DNA from: Pseudolysinimonas_A sp039912695
Lineage (GTDB): Bacteria > Actinomycetota > Actinomycetes > Actinomycetales > Microbacteriaceae
NCBI RefSeq assembly: GCF_039912695.1
Contig: NZ_JBDSPJ010000023.1
Location: 124,001-188,000 of the forward strand
Reading direction: 5' to 3'
DNA: 64,000 bases
The notes under the pieces were generated by a model that had not been told where the DNA came from, searched no databases, and saw nothing but the letters and a program-made list of their open reading frames with translations. A program made the translations under genes and the position numbers. The first letter of the stretch is position 1. Every line of letters begins with the position of its first letter. Shown here piece by piece: positions 51,248-59,210 of the stretch.

Positions 51248-51453
51248 CCTCAGAGTTCGATCCTGAAGAAGTCGTCCGCCAGGTGACCGAGAGCCTCCGG
51301 GAGAAGTTCCCGTCGGCAAACCCGGCAGACGTCGAGCGGATCGTCGCCGAAGAGGTCGCGACTCTCGAGAAGCGCCCCGTGCACGACTACGTTTCGGTGC
51401 TGAGCGCGAAGGCCGCCAAGAAGCGCCTGAAGCTGCTCACCGCTCAGGACTGA
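51244..51453 (+). CDS. Small three-helix-bundle dimerization-type protein
   Basis: A 69-residue all-alpha protein: EEVVRQVTESLREKFP, ADVERIVAEEVATLEKR and AKKRLKLLTAQD. It matches the three-helix bundle dimerization domain proteins common in actinobacteria. Translationally coupled to the TetR gene through an ATGA overlap, so it could modulate the regulator, though this is only inference. No catalytic residue is apparent. Confidence 0.78.
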   Translation: MTSEFDPEEVVRQVTESLREKFPSANPADVERIVAEEVATLEKRPVHDYVSVLSAKAAKKRLKLLTAQD

Positions 51454-51561
51454 CCTCGAGCCCAGAAGGTCGCCGCGCCCGCATCCACCATCATGAGGCC
51501 GACAGTACTCGCGCGGGACCGGGGTCTCGATGACCCGGCTGACGTCGGGCAGACTGTCGGG

Positions 51562-52458
51562 ATGCGCGTCACCGTTCCTACCGAGCTGCTGCGCGAACGG
51601 CTGGCGGATGTCGGCGACGTCGCCGTCTGGGATCTCACCACCCCCGCGCCGTGGCCCGCAATCGACATCGTGGTGCCGCCCTACATGGGCGCGACCGCGT
51701 TGTTCGGCGCGCTCGCCGGAGTCGAGGTTGGGCTGGTTCAAAGTCAGAGCATCGGCTACGACGGGGTGCTCGAGCGGCTTCCAGCGGGCACCACGTTCGC
51801 CAACGCTGCGAGTGTGCACGAGGGTCCCGCTGCAGAGATCGGGATGGCTCTCCTCCTCGCGGCGCAACGCGAGCTGCCGCGTTTCGTGAGGCAACAGGAT
51901 GTCGGCGAGTGGCGGGGCGGCTTCACTCGCGGTCTCTTCGGGCTCCGAGTCGTGGTGCTGGGCGCCGGCGGACTCGCGAACGCTCTCGTTGACCGGCTGC
52001 TGCCGTTCGGCGCACACCCGACTCGGGTCGGGCGCACCCGGCGAACCGACGAACGTGGGGAGGTCGCCGGTGTCGACGAGTTGCCGACACTGCTGCCGAA
52101 CGCCGATGCCGTCGTGATTTGCCTGCCGCTCGAACCGAGCACGGCGGCGATGGTCGACGGAGTGTTCCTGGCACGGATGCCCGACGGCGCGATCCTGGTG
52201 AATATCGGACGCGGGGCAGTCGTCGATACCGACGCACTCCTCGCCGAACTCAGCGCGGGTCGACTGCGGGCCGCCCTCGATGTCACTGACCCCGAACCGC
52301 TGCCGCCCGACCATCCCCTGTGGCGCGCACCCGGCATCCTGATCTCGCCGCACGTCGGTGGTCAGGTCACGACGATGCCGGATGCGGTCGAAGCGCTCAT
52401 TCGCCGACAGGTCGCGGCGCTCGAGGCCGGGGCACCGCCGCTCAACGTGATTCGCTAG
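51562..52458 (+). CDS. D-isomer-specific 2-hydroxyacid dehydrogenase
   Basis: A 298-residue NAD-linked dehydrogenase. The Rossmann loop is VVVLGAGGLANALVDRLL (GxGG form), the catalytic Arg is in NIGRGAVVDTDAL, the acid in DVTDPEPLPPDHPLW and the catalytic His in LISPHVGGQVTT. It would reduce or oxidise a 2-keto/2-hydroxy acid. There is no functional neighbour, so the substrate is unknown. The ATG at 51562 begins MRVTVPTELL. The N-terminus is shorter than that of most family members. Confidence 0.9.
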   Translation: MRVTVPTELLRERLADVGDVAVWDLTTPAPWPAIDIVVPPYMGATALFGALAGVEVGLVQSQSIGYDGVLERLPAGTTFANAASVHEGPAAEIGMALLLAAQRELPRFVRQQDVGEWRGGFTRGLFGLRVVVLGAGGLANALVDRLLPFGAHPTRVGRTRRTDERGEVAGVDELPTLLPNADAVVICLPLEPSTAAMVDGVFLARMPDGAILVNIGRGAVVDTDALLAELSAGRLRAALDVTDPEPLPPDHPLWRAPGILISPHVGGQVTTMPDAVEALIRRQVAALEAGAPPLNVIR

Positions 52459-52467
52459 GCCCCGCTT

Positions 52468-52518
52468 GGTTCACAGCCCGGCGCGGTTCACAGCCCCGCG
52501 CGGTTCACAGTCCGGCGT
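52468..52518. repeat. 17-bp stop-codon-bearing tandem repeat at the end of the coiled-coil gene
   Basis: Three copies of ggttcacagcccggcgc (52468-52484, 52485-52501, 52502-52518). On the minus strand each carries TGA; the first is the stop of the coiled-coil gene, and the next two are 17 and 34 bp beyond, covering all three frames. The repeat lies between convergent gene ends. Confidence 0.88.
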
Positions 52519-53758
52519 AGCGGGCGAGGTCGTCGGCATCCCGTGCCCGGTTCTGGGCGCGGCGGGCGGCGTCGAGGGCGTCCACCGGGTCGGACTCGTT
52601 TTCGGCGGTGAGCAGTTCTCGCTTCGCCTCGGCGAGCTTGGTGCGCGATCCGGCCCCGCCGCCGTGCGAACCGATGAAGTCTTCGACCGCACTGATCTGA
52701 GCCTTCGCCGAAGTCAGTGCTCCGGTCAGCGCCCCGCGGGCACCGTCGAGCCGCCGCTGCTGGTTACGAGCGGCCGAGACGGCCACGTCGAGCGCATCCC
52801 CGGCATCGACCAGTCGGTCAAGTTCGCCGACCGGGTCGCGGCGACCCTTCTTGCCGACGGAGGCAAGTAACGGTTCGAGCTCGCCGATGGCGTCGTTGAC
52901 GCGAGATGACGAGTCGGGATCCGGCGGGGCGTCCCGCAGAGTACGCGCGGCCTCCAGAGCCGTCTGCTGCTCGGTCGCGAGTGATTGAAGCCCGGCGACC
53001 GAGGCGGCGAGTTCGTCGCGCCGGTGCTCGATCGCATCCAGGAGTCCTGCCGCGGCCTGAACTTTCGCCTGCGCCGTCTGCAACGCGTCACTCACGGCAG
53101 TCACGCGGGTGGCGGCGATGGCGGCCTCGGCGTCATCCGCCGCTTTCTTCGCGTCGGCGAGAGCGGTCGCCGCCGCTTCGATGTTGCCCGACACGGGTGC
53201 GACAGCGCTCTCGACGTAGGCGGTCTTGAGGTCGGCGAGCACCGCCGCGACCGTCGATCGGCGTGCTTCGATCGCGGTCATCTGCTGGCGCAGCAGGCGC
53301 AGGGTCTCGGGCGCGCTCGCCTCGTCGCGGCGCAGCGTCGTGAAAGTGGCGGCCTGGGTCTCCACAGCGTTGCGGGCGCCATCAGCGAGGCTGCGGATGT
53401 CTTTGACCCAGTCGGCGTGCTGTCGATCGCTGTCGGGTTCGACATCGTCGATTTTCTGCTGCAGGGCGAAGGCGCGGTCGAGATCGGTCTTCGCCTGGGC
53501 AAGGGCCGCCGCGAAATCGCGAGTGCGGTCTGAGCCGAACTGCGCAACGGCGAACGCGAGATCGTCGGTCGCCGCATGGATCGCGTCGTCGGCGCGCACC
53601 AGCGCGACTCCGGCATCCGTTCGACCGGGAATCGGCGCGTGAGCCGCTTGCCGTGCTCGTCGACGCAGCACAACCAGGCCAACGGCCATCAGGATGACGA
53701 ACGCAACCACGACGGTGCCGACGATGAGCACGGCAACGTTCGCAAGATCGGGTGCCAC
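52505..53758 (-). CDS. Membrane-anchored coiled-coil protein
   Basis: A 417-residue protein: one N-terminal transmembrane helix (about 6-27, ANVAVLIVGTVVVAFVILMAV), then almost entirely Ala/Asp/Arg-rich alpha-helix with coiled-coil periodicity (for example EAAATALADAKKAADDAEAA). The topology resembles EzrA and the helical part of TPM-domain proteins, but no TPM domain is present. The preferred start is the GTG at 53758. It is divergent from the helicase-like gene. Function unknown; a scaffold at the membrane is an inference. Confidence 0.82.
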   Translation of the reverse strand: MAPDLANVAVLIVGTVVVAFVILMAVGLVVLRRRARQAAHAPIPGRTDAGVALVRADDAIHAATDDLAFAVAQFGSDRTRDFAAALAQAKTDLDRAFALQQKIDDVEPDSDRQHADWVKDIRSLADGARNAVETQAATFTTLRRDEASAPETLRLLRQQMTAIEARRSTVAAVLADLKTAYVESAVAPVSGNIEAAATALADAKKAADDAEAAIAATRVTAVSDALQTAQAKVQAAAGLLDAIEHRRDELAASVAGLQSLATEQQTALEAARTLRDAPPDPDSSSRVNDAIGELEPLLASVGKKGRRDPVGELDRLVDAGDALDVAVSAARNQQRRLDGARGALTGALTSAKAQISAVEDFIGSHGGGAGSRTKLAEAKRELLTAENESDPVDALDAARRAQNRARDADDLARYAGL

Positions 53759-53842
53759 AGCCCCAGAGCCTAGTGCGCTCGGTGTATCGAAACCCCGGAG
53801 CGGTTCCCCGGAATTCAGGGGGTCTCGTCTTATCGTGGCGAC

Positions 53843-56800
53843 GTGCGCAATGCCGATCGGCGGGAGGACCACCTCGGAATGGACGAGGCGGAGCACCCCC
53901 CTGCCAGCGCGCGTGCCGACCTGACGCCGGTCGAAAGCGATTGGCGCACCGCGAATCCCGCGGCTCCCGTACGCGAACATTGGCGGGCCGAACTCGCCGC
54001 GGTGGGTGGGCCGTCGCCGCTGGTGCATTTCGTCGACGACCCCTCAACGCGGATCGAGCTGTCGACCACCCATCCTGGCGGGCTCGCTCGGTTCATCACC
54101 GGCGCCAGCACGCTGCTCTCGCAACTGATCCGCGACGACGTGGCGCTGCGGGCCGCGCGCCTGGCCGCCGACCGAATCGCCGCGAAGGGTCTCGAACTCT
54201 CCAGTACCCGTGGCATCGACGCCATCCGTCTCGGAATTGGGCTCGCCCAGTGGAGCGGCCCCGACGGCGACTTCTGTGCGCCCATTTTGCTGCGCCCGCT
54301 TTCCATCCGTCGGTATGGGCGGGATGTCGAACTGAAACTGCGCGGTGAGGCGGTGCTCAATCCGGCTCTCGTGCGCGCCCTGGAACGGCAATTTGGGATC
54401 GCACTCGATGCCCGCGCCTTCGTAGCTCTCAGCGACGCCGACGGAACCTTCAAGCCGAACGCCGTCATCGACCAACTTCGGGGTCTCACCGGCCACATCG
54501 ACGGATTCACGGTGCAGCCGCGTCTCATCGTGTCGTCGTTCGCCGAGGTCGCGAGCGCGCTCCTGGACGATGCGAGCGACCTCGACCACCCGGTGCTTGA
54601 TGCACTCGCCGGTAACTCGACCGCGAAATGGGCTATCTCTGAGGCCCAGAGCCCCGTCGATGTGATCGATTCCGACTACCGCGATCCGTCGACCGACTCC
54701 CTATTACTGGATGCCGATGCCGAGCAGGAGAACGCGATCGCGCAGATCGCCGCGGGCAATTCGATCGTCGTCAAGACCATGCCCGGCACGGGTGGCACGC
54801 AGACCATCGTGAACGCCCTGGGTGCTCTCATCACCCAGGGTCGTCGGGTGCTGGTGGTCAGCCCCCGCCGTGGCACCCTGTCGGGCATCTCCCGGCGGCT
54901 CGCCGACATCGGGCTGCCCGGCGTTGCGGTTTCGCCGCGCGGCCTGCGCCGCGACCTGTTGCGGGCGATCACGCGCAACGAGAAGGCCGTTGCCCCCCGC
55001 GTCGGCGACGTCGATGAAGCCATGGTGCGCCTGCGTGCCGTGCTGCTCGACTACCGCGGTGCCCTCACCCGGCCCGATGACGTGCTGGGCGTCTCGGTGC
55101 TCGACTGCGTGACCGAACTTTCCCGGTTGCAACTGCTGCCACATCCTCCGGCCACGACCGCGCGGTTGTCTCGTGCAACGGTTGAGCGACTGAGCGCCGA
55201 CCGCGCTCCGATTGCCATGACCATGGTTGAGGCCGCCAAGCTCGGGCAGTTCCGCTACGGGCCGGCCGACTCTCCCTGGTACGGCGCTGCGTTCCCGAAC
55301 GGCGACTCCGCTGCCGCCGCTCACCGCCTGGCACAACGTCTGCACGGCGAGTCGGTGCCGTGGCTGCTGGTGCGCGCGCAAGAACTGATCGGTGCGACCC
55401 GGATGCGGCCGTTTGAGACGATCGCCGAACTCGGGGTGTACCTGCGGCTGCTCGCCGACATCCGCGACACCCTCGATCGTTTCGTGCCCGCTGTCTTTGA
55501 CCGCTCACTCTCCGAGCTGGTCGCGGCGACAGCCCCCCGCCGTGAGGCTCCCGAGATGAGCGCCTCCAGTCGTCGCCGGTTGATGAGCCTCGCGAAGGAG
55601 TACATCCGGCCGGGGATGCACGTTCGCGACCTGCACGCGTCACTCGATGCGATCCAGCGCCAACGCATTCTGTGGCAGCGTTTCGCCGCCGCCGGGGTGA
55701 CACCCGAGGTTCCCGCCGGCATCGCCGAAGTGCAGGCTGCCTGGACTAACGTCGCGGTCGACCTCGAGTCGCTGGATGCTCCGCTCGGCCGGGTCACCCG
55801 CGAGACCTCACTGGTGTCGTTGCCGCTGCACGCCCTCGGTGAGGCGCTCGGCGGTCTCGCGACCGAGTCGGATGCCCTGCTCAACCTCCAGGAGCGTGCG
55901 GAGCTGGTCGGCATCCTTCGGGCACTTGACCTTGACGACCTGATCACCGATCTCGCGAGCCGGCACGTGCCCGAGGAGAGCGTGGCGGTCGAGCTCGAAC
56001 TGGCCTGGTGGCGCTCGGCACTCGACTCGCTGCTGGCCAACGATCGGGCGCTACTCGGAGCGAAAACCGACGTGCTCGAACGGCTCGAAGCTGACTTCCG
56101 ACTGGTCGATGAGGCACATGTCGCCGGCAGCGCCCAGGCTCTCGCCTACCGCCTCGCCGAAGGCTGGAAGATTGCGCTCCTCGACTGGCCCGACGAGGCG
56201 GCCGCCCTGAAGATGGCGTTGCGCGCCGACGATCTCACCTCGGCCGCCCTCCACCGCGCCGCTCCACACCTGTCGCGCGCCCTCGCCCCGGTGTGGCTCG
56301 CGTCGCCGTACGACATCGATACCGTTGCGGCCGACATCAGTTTCGACACGCTCCTGCTGGTGGATGCCGGGGCCGTCACGGTCGCCGAGAGTGTCGGCGC
56401 TATCCGCCGCGCCAAGCAGATCGTCGTCATCGGCGACTCGGTCACTCAGACTCCCGCTCCGTTCTCGATCGGTCTCGGCGACGCCGAGGAAGAACTCGCG
56501 ACGGCTGCCAATTCCGGCGCTCCCGAGCCGGGGGACCTCGACGCGGGCGATGTCGATTCGCGCGGTCCCGACTCGCGCCCTCTCGACGATTTGCATTCCC
56601 GTTCGGCGCTTGCGCGTCTCAGCCAGGTGTTGCCGACCCTCACTCTGACCCGCTCCTACCGAGCGGGGGGCGAGGATCTCGCCGAACTCGTGAACCGCCG
56701 TTTCTACGGCGGCAAGATCGATGCACTGCCGTGGGCCGGATCGTTCCTTGGACATGGCAGCCTCGTGCTGGACTACGTCGAAAACGGCACCGGAATGCCC

Positions 56801-57643
56801 GACCCGGTCACCGGCGCGGTCGAGAGTGTGGATGCCGAGGTGCAGCGCGTCGTCGACCTCGTCATCCAACACGCCGAATCGCGGCCGCAAGAATCCCTCA
56901 TGGTGGTCAGTGCCAGCGAGAAGCACGCCGACCGTGTGTGGAAGGCCGTCGCCGAAGCGATGCCCGGCCGCGCCGCCCTGAGCGACTTCGTCTTGAGCGA
57001 CCGGGCCGAACCGTTCGACGTGCTGCCGATTGGCCGAGCCGTCGCGCAGAGTCGCGACCGTGTCGTGTTCTCGGTCGGCTACGGGCGCACGCCGCACGGG
57101 CGCGTTTTGTCAGACTTCGGGCCGCTCGGCGAGCCCGGGGGAGAGCGCCTGCTCGCCGTCGCGATCACTCGGGCCCGCCGCTCGCTGGTCATCGTGACCT
57201 GCTTCCAGCCCGCCGACATCGAAGACGGTCGGCTCGGTCACGGCGCCGTCGCCCTCGCCGAGATTCTCGAAGAGATCGCCGCACGTCGCGCCGAACCGCC
57301 GATCCCCGACGACTCGGACCCGATGCTCGTTGACCTGTCGCGCAGGCTCGCCGCGCGCGGCCTCCGTGTCGCGCTCGGCCACCGGTCGAAACTCGGGCTC
57401 GTCGCGGCCAACGGAGGCACCTGCGTCGTCGTCGAAACCGACACCGTGTTGCTCGGCCGCTCGCTGCGGGAGTCCCTGCGGCTGCGACCCGAAGTGCTGC
57501 GCAGACTCGGCTGGCACTACACCCGGGTGCACGCCTTCGAGCTGTTCAGCGATCCGGATGCTGTTGCCGACCGCATCGCGCGAGTCGCCGGAATGCAGGT
57601 TGCGACGACCACCCAAGAGATTCCGGTCATTGCCGGAGTCTGA
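53843..57643 (+). CDS. SF1 helicase-like protein with degenerate ATPase and nuclease sites
   Basis: A 1,266-residue protein with the layout of Upf1/DNA2-type DUF4011 helicases. Walker A reads MPGTGGTQT at 313-321, with Gly318 in place of the catalytic Lys of GTGKT; Walker B reads LVDAGAV (D841, A842), lacking the Glu of DE-A-S/Q. Motif III is altered (GDSVTQTPAP), but motif VI, VAITRARRSLVIV (about 1106), is intact. The C-terminal 110 residues resemble the Vsr-like nuclease tail (RPEVLRRLGWHYTRVHAF) with a degraded D/ExK site. A shorter start is the ATG at 53879. ATP hydrolysis is unlikely. Confidence 0.9.
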   Translation: MRNADRREDHLGMDEAEHPPASARADLTPVESDWRTANPAAPVREHWRAELAAVGGPSPLVHFVDDPSTRIELSTTHPGGLARFITGASTLLSQLIRDDVALRAARLAADRIAAKGLELSSTRGIDAIRLGIGLAQWSGPDGDFCAPILLRPLSIRRYGRDVELKLRGEAVLNPALVRALERQFGIALDARAFVALSDADGTFKPNAVIDQLRGLTGHIDGFTVQPRLIVSSFAEVASALLDDASDLDHPVLDALAGNSTAKWAISEAQSPVDVIDSDYRDPSTDSLLLDADAEQENAIAQIAAGNSIVVKTMPGTGGTQTIVNALGALITQGRRVLVVSPRRGTLSGISRRLADIGLPGVAVSPRGLRRDLLRAITRNEKAVAPRVGDVDEAMVRLRAVLLDYRGALTRPDDVLGVSVLDCVTELSRLQLLPHPPATTARLSRATVERLSADRAPIAMTMVEAAKLGQFRYGPADSPWYGAAFPNGDSAAAAHRLAQRLHGESVPWLLVRAQELIGATRMRPFETIAELGVYLRLLADIRDTLDRFVPAVFDRSLSELVAATAPRREAPEMSASSRRRLMSLAKEYIRPGMHVRDLHASLDAIQRQRILWQRFAAAGVTPEVPAGIAEVQAAWTNVAVDLESLDAPLGRVTRETSLVSLPLHALGEALGGLATESDALLNLQERAELVGILRALDLDDLITDLASRHVPEESVAVELELAWWRSALDSLLANDRALLGAKTDVLERLEADFRLVDEAHVAGSAQALAYRLAEGWKIALLDWPDEAAALKMALRADDLTSAALHRAAPHLSRALAPVWLASPYDIDTVAADISFDTLLLVDAGAVTVAESVGAIRRAKQIVVIGDSVTQTPAPFSIGLGDAEEELATAANSGAPEPGDLDAGDVDSRGPDSRPLDDLHSRSALARLSQVLPTLTLTRSYRAGGEDLAELVNRRFYGGKIDALPWAGSFLGHGSLVLDYVENGTGMPDPVTGAVESVDAEVQRVVDLVIQHAESRPQESLMVVSASEKHADRVWKAVAEAMPGRAALSDFVLSDRAEPFDVLPIGRAVAQSRDRVVFSVGYGRTPHGRVLSDFGPLGEPGGERLLAVAITRARRSLVIVTCFQPADIEDGRLGHGAVALAEILEEIAARRAEPPIPDDSDPMLVDLSRRLAARGLRVALGHRSKLGLVAANGGTCVVVETDTVLLGRSLRESLRLRPEVLRRLGWHYTRVHAFELFSDPDAVADRIARVAGMQVATTTQEIPVIAGV

Positions 57644-57677
57644 GGCACCGCATCCACGTCGCCGCCGCCATCGCCGG

Positions 57678-57791
57678 GTGACGACAGAGGTGCCGCGAGG
57701 CAGCGACCCGACGCCCGTTGAGGAACCCGACGTGCACGCCGAGGGTGAGAACGACTCACGCCTGCGCGACGACAAGCCCCCGCACTACTAA
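57678..57791 (+). CDS. Acidic 37-residue protein ending DKPPHY
   Basis: A GTG at 57678 opens MTTEVPRGSDPTPVEEPD and the frame ends RLRDDKPPHY, TAA at 57789-57791. The sequence is highly charged and without hydrophobic core, so disordered. The RLRDDKPPH[WY] ending is one I recall from small actinobacterial proteins, but I cannot verify that. It follows the helicase-like gene by 34 bp on the same strand and abuts the convergent mscL end. Function unknown. Confidence 0.68.
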   Translation: MTTEVPRGSDPTPVEEPDVHAEGENDSRLRDDKPPHY

Positions 57792-57797
57792 CCATGC

Positions 57798-58226
57798 CTA
57801 AGAACTGGGCTGCTGAGCTTTCAGCAGGTCGCGAATCTCGGTGAGCAGTTCGAGTTCAGTCGGCGTGGGGTCGGCGGCAGGATGACCTTCGGCCTTGCGA
57901 CGCTCGGCACGCCTCTTCACGAAGTTCATCGGCGCCACGAGGGCGAAGTAGACGATGGATGCGACCAGCGCAAACTGGATGAGCGCCGAGATGACCTTTC
58001 CCCAGCCGAGCACGACGGCATCCCCGGCGCCGGGGGCGGATTCGGGCCGCAGCGTGAACCCTGAGCCGGCGAGGGTGTCGGCGTTGAAGATCAGGGTGAT
58101 GAGTGGATTGAAGACGCCCTCCACCAGGCCCGTGACGATCGCGGTGAACGCGGTACCGATGACGACGGCCACCGCGAGGTCGATGACGTTACCGCGGAGG
58201 ATGAATTCCCGGAATCCCTTGAACAC
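57798..58226 (-). CDS. mscL: Large-conductance mechanosensitive channel
   Basis: A 142-residue MscL: the N-terminal amphipathic helix and TM1 (MFKGFREFILRGNVIDLAVAVVIGTAFTAIV) and TM2 (ISALIQFALVASIVYFALVAPMN), with a C-terminal helix ending LTEIRDLLKAQ. The pentamer opens on membrane tension to release solutes during hypo-osmotic shock. The GTG at 58226 follows AAGGAG and lies 2 bp after the FmdB-like gene. Its synteny with fmdB, 5-FCL and galU matches mycobacteria. Confidence 0.96.
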   Translation of the reverse strand: MFKGFREFILRGNVIDLAVAVVIGTAFTAIVTGLVEGVFNPLITLIFNADTLAGSGFTLRPESAPGAGDAVVLGWGKVISALIQFALVASIVYFALVAPMNFVKRRAERRKAEGHPAADPTPTELELLTEIRDLLKAQQPSS

Positions 58227-58228
58227 AG

Positions 58229-58573
58229 TTACTCCTTGCTGGGCGAACTCGATGTGCTGGGCGAACTCGACGTACTGGGTGACGACGCGGGGGCAGAACT
58301 TGGTGCCGGCGCCGAGGAGGACGAGTCTGCACCCGGTGACGACGAGCCTCCGTCGGACGACGACGAGCCTTTGTTCGACGAAGAAGACGACGACGACGAG
58401 CGACTGTCGGTTCGGTAGAAGCCCGACCCGTTGAAGGTCACCCCCACGGTCGTGAACAGCTTCCGCAGCTTCCCGCCGCAGTTCGGGCACACCGTCAGGG
58501 TGTCGTCGGTGAACGCCTGCTGGATGTCGAAAGCGGTACCGCATTCGGTGCAGCGGTAGGAATAGGTGGGCAT
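58229..58573 (-). CDS. FmdB-like zinc-ribbon protein with Ser-rich tail
   Basis: A 114-residue protein. Residues 1-42 are an FmdB zinc ribbon (C8-x2-C11 and C29-x2-C32; MPTYSYRCTECGTAFD). The rest is a low-complexity Ser/Gly/Pro/Ala tail, ending in three SSPST-type repeats. These correspond to direct DNA repeats (gaactcgatgtgctgggc, gaactcgacgtactgggt) at the gene end. FmdB-like proteins have no settled function. Co-transcribed with mscL, 2 bp downstream. Confidence 0.9.
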   Translation of the reverse strand: MPTYSYRCTECGTAFDIQQAFTDDTLTVCPNCGGKLRKLFTTVGVTFNGSGFYRTDSRSSSSSSSSNKGSSSSDGGSSSPGADSSSSAPAPSSAPASSPSTSSSPSTSSSPSKE

Positions 58574-58599
58574 GAGATCCGTCGCGTCGAGACGCGAAC

Positions 58600-59175
58600 T
58601 CAGAACGTGACGATGCCGCCCGGCGTCACGACGCCGCTCACCGGCATATCGTGGCGCTCCCGCGGAACCGCGTCGACGAGCTCGTCGTCGAAGATCACAG
58701 CATAGACGGGCGGGCAGTTTTCCATCGAGCCGAGGGTTTTGTCGAAGTAGCCGCGGCCCCAGCCCATCCGCATCCCACCGCGGTCGACGGCAGCCGCCGG
58801 AACCAGGATGAGATCGACGTCGTTAATCGCGATCGGACCGAGGAGTTCGCTGGTCGGCGTCGGCATCCCGAGGATGTCGGCCTCCTCTTCGCCCGCGTCG
58901 TACGGCGCCCAGTCGAGCAGGCCGTCTTCGCGCGAAATCGGCAACAGCACACGCAAACCCTGCTCGTCGGCCCAGTGCAGAAACTGCCGGGTACCGGGCT
59001 CGTCGGGCAGCGACAGGTAGGCGGCGATGGAGTGCGCGCCGGTGTCGGTCGCGAGCTTCTGGAGGTTTGCCGTCAGGGCGGTCGCTGCCGCTTCGCGCTG
59101 GGTTGCCGTGCGGATGCGGCGGCGTTCGCGCAGTTCAGCACGAAGGGCGCGCTTCTGACTCTCCTCATCCGGCAC
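58600..59175 (-). CDS. 5-formyltetrahydrofolate cyclo-ligase
   Basis: A 191-residue enzyme converting 5-formyl-THF to 5,10-methenyl-THF with ATP. The substrate/ATP region is RRIRTATQREAAATAL at the N-terminus, and the signature near the C-terminus is GGMRMGWGRGYFDKTL. The GTG at 59175 begins MPDEESQKRALRAEL. It is divergent from galU with 35 bp between, the same arrangement as in mycobacteria. Folate supply could help the THF-dependent demethylase elsewhere in the window, but there is no evidence of a link. Confidence 0.95.
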   Translation of the reverse strand: MPDEESQKRALRAELRERRRIRTATQREAAATALTANLQKLATDTGAHSIAAYLSLPDEPGTRQFLHWADEQGLRVLLPISREDGLLDWAPYDAGEEEADILGMPTPTSELLGPIAINDVDLILVPAAAVDRGGMRMGWGRGYFDKTLGSMENCPPVYAVIFDDELVDAVPRERHDMPVSGVVTPGGIVTF

Positions 59176-59210
59176 ATTTCGAGCTTAGAGGGCCGGTTAC
59201 GCTGGTCGAC

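Noticed and set aside
53759..53842. A TPM domain or frameshifted N-terminus upstream of the coiled-coil gene
   Set aside because: Only 84 bp separate it from the divergent helicase-like gene, so there is no room for a TPM domain, and no TPM-like residues appear in other frames.
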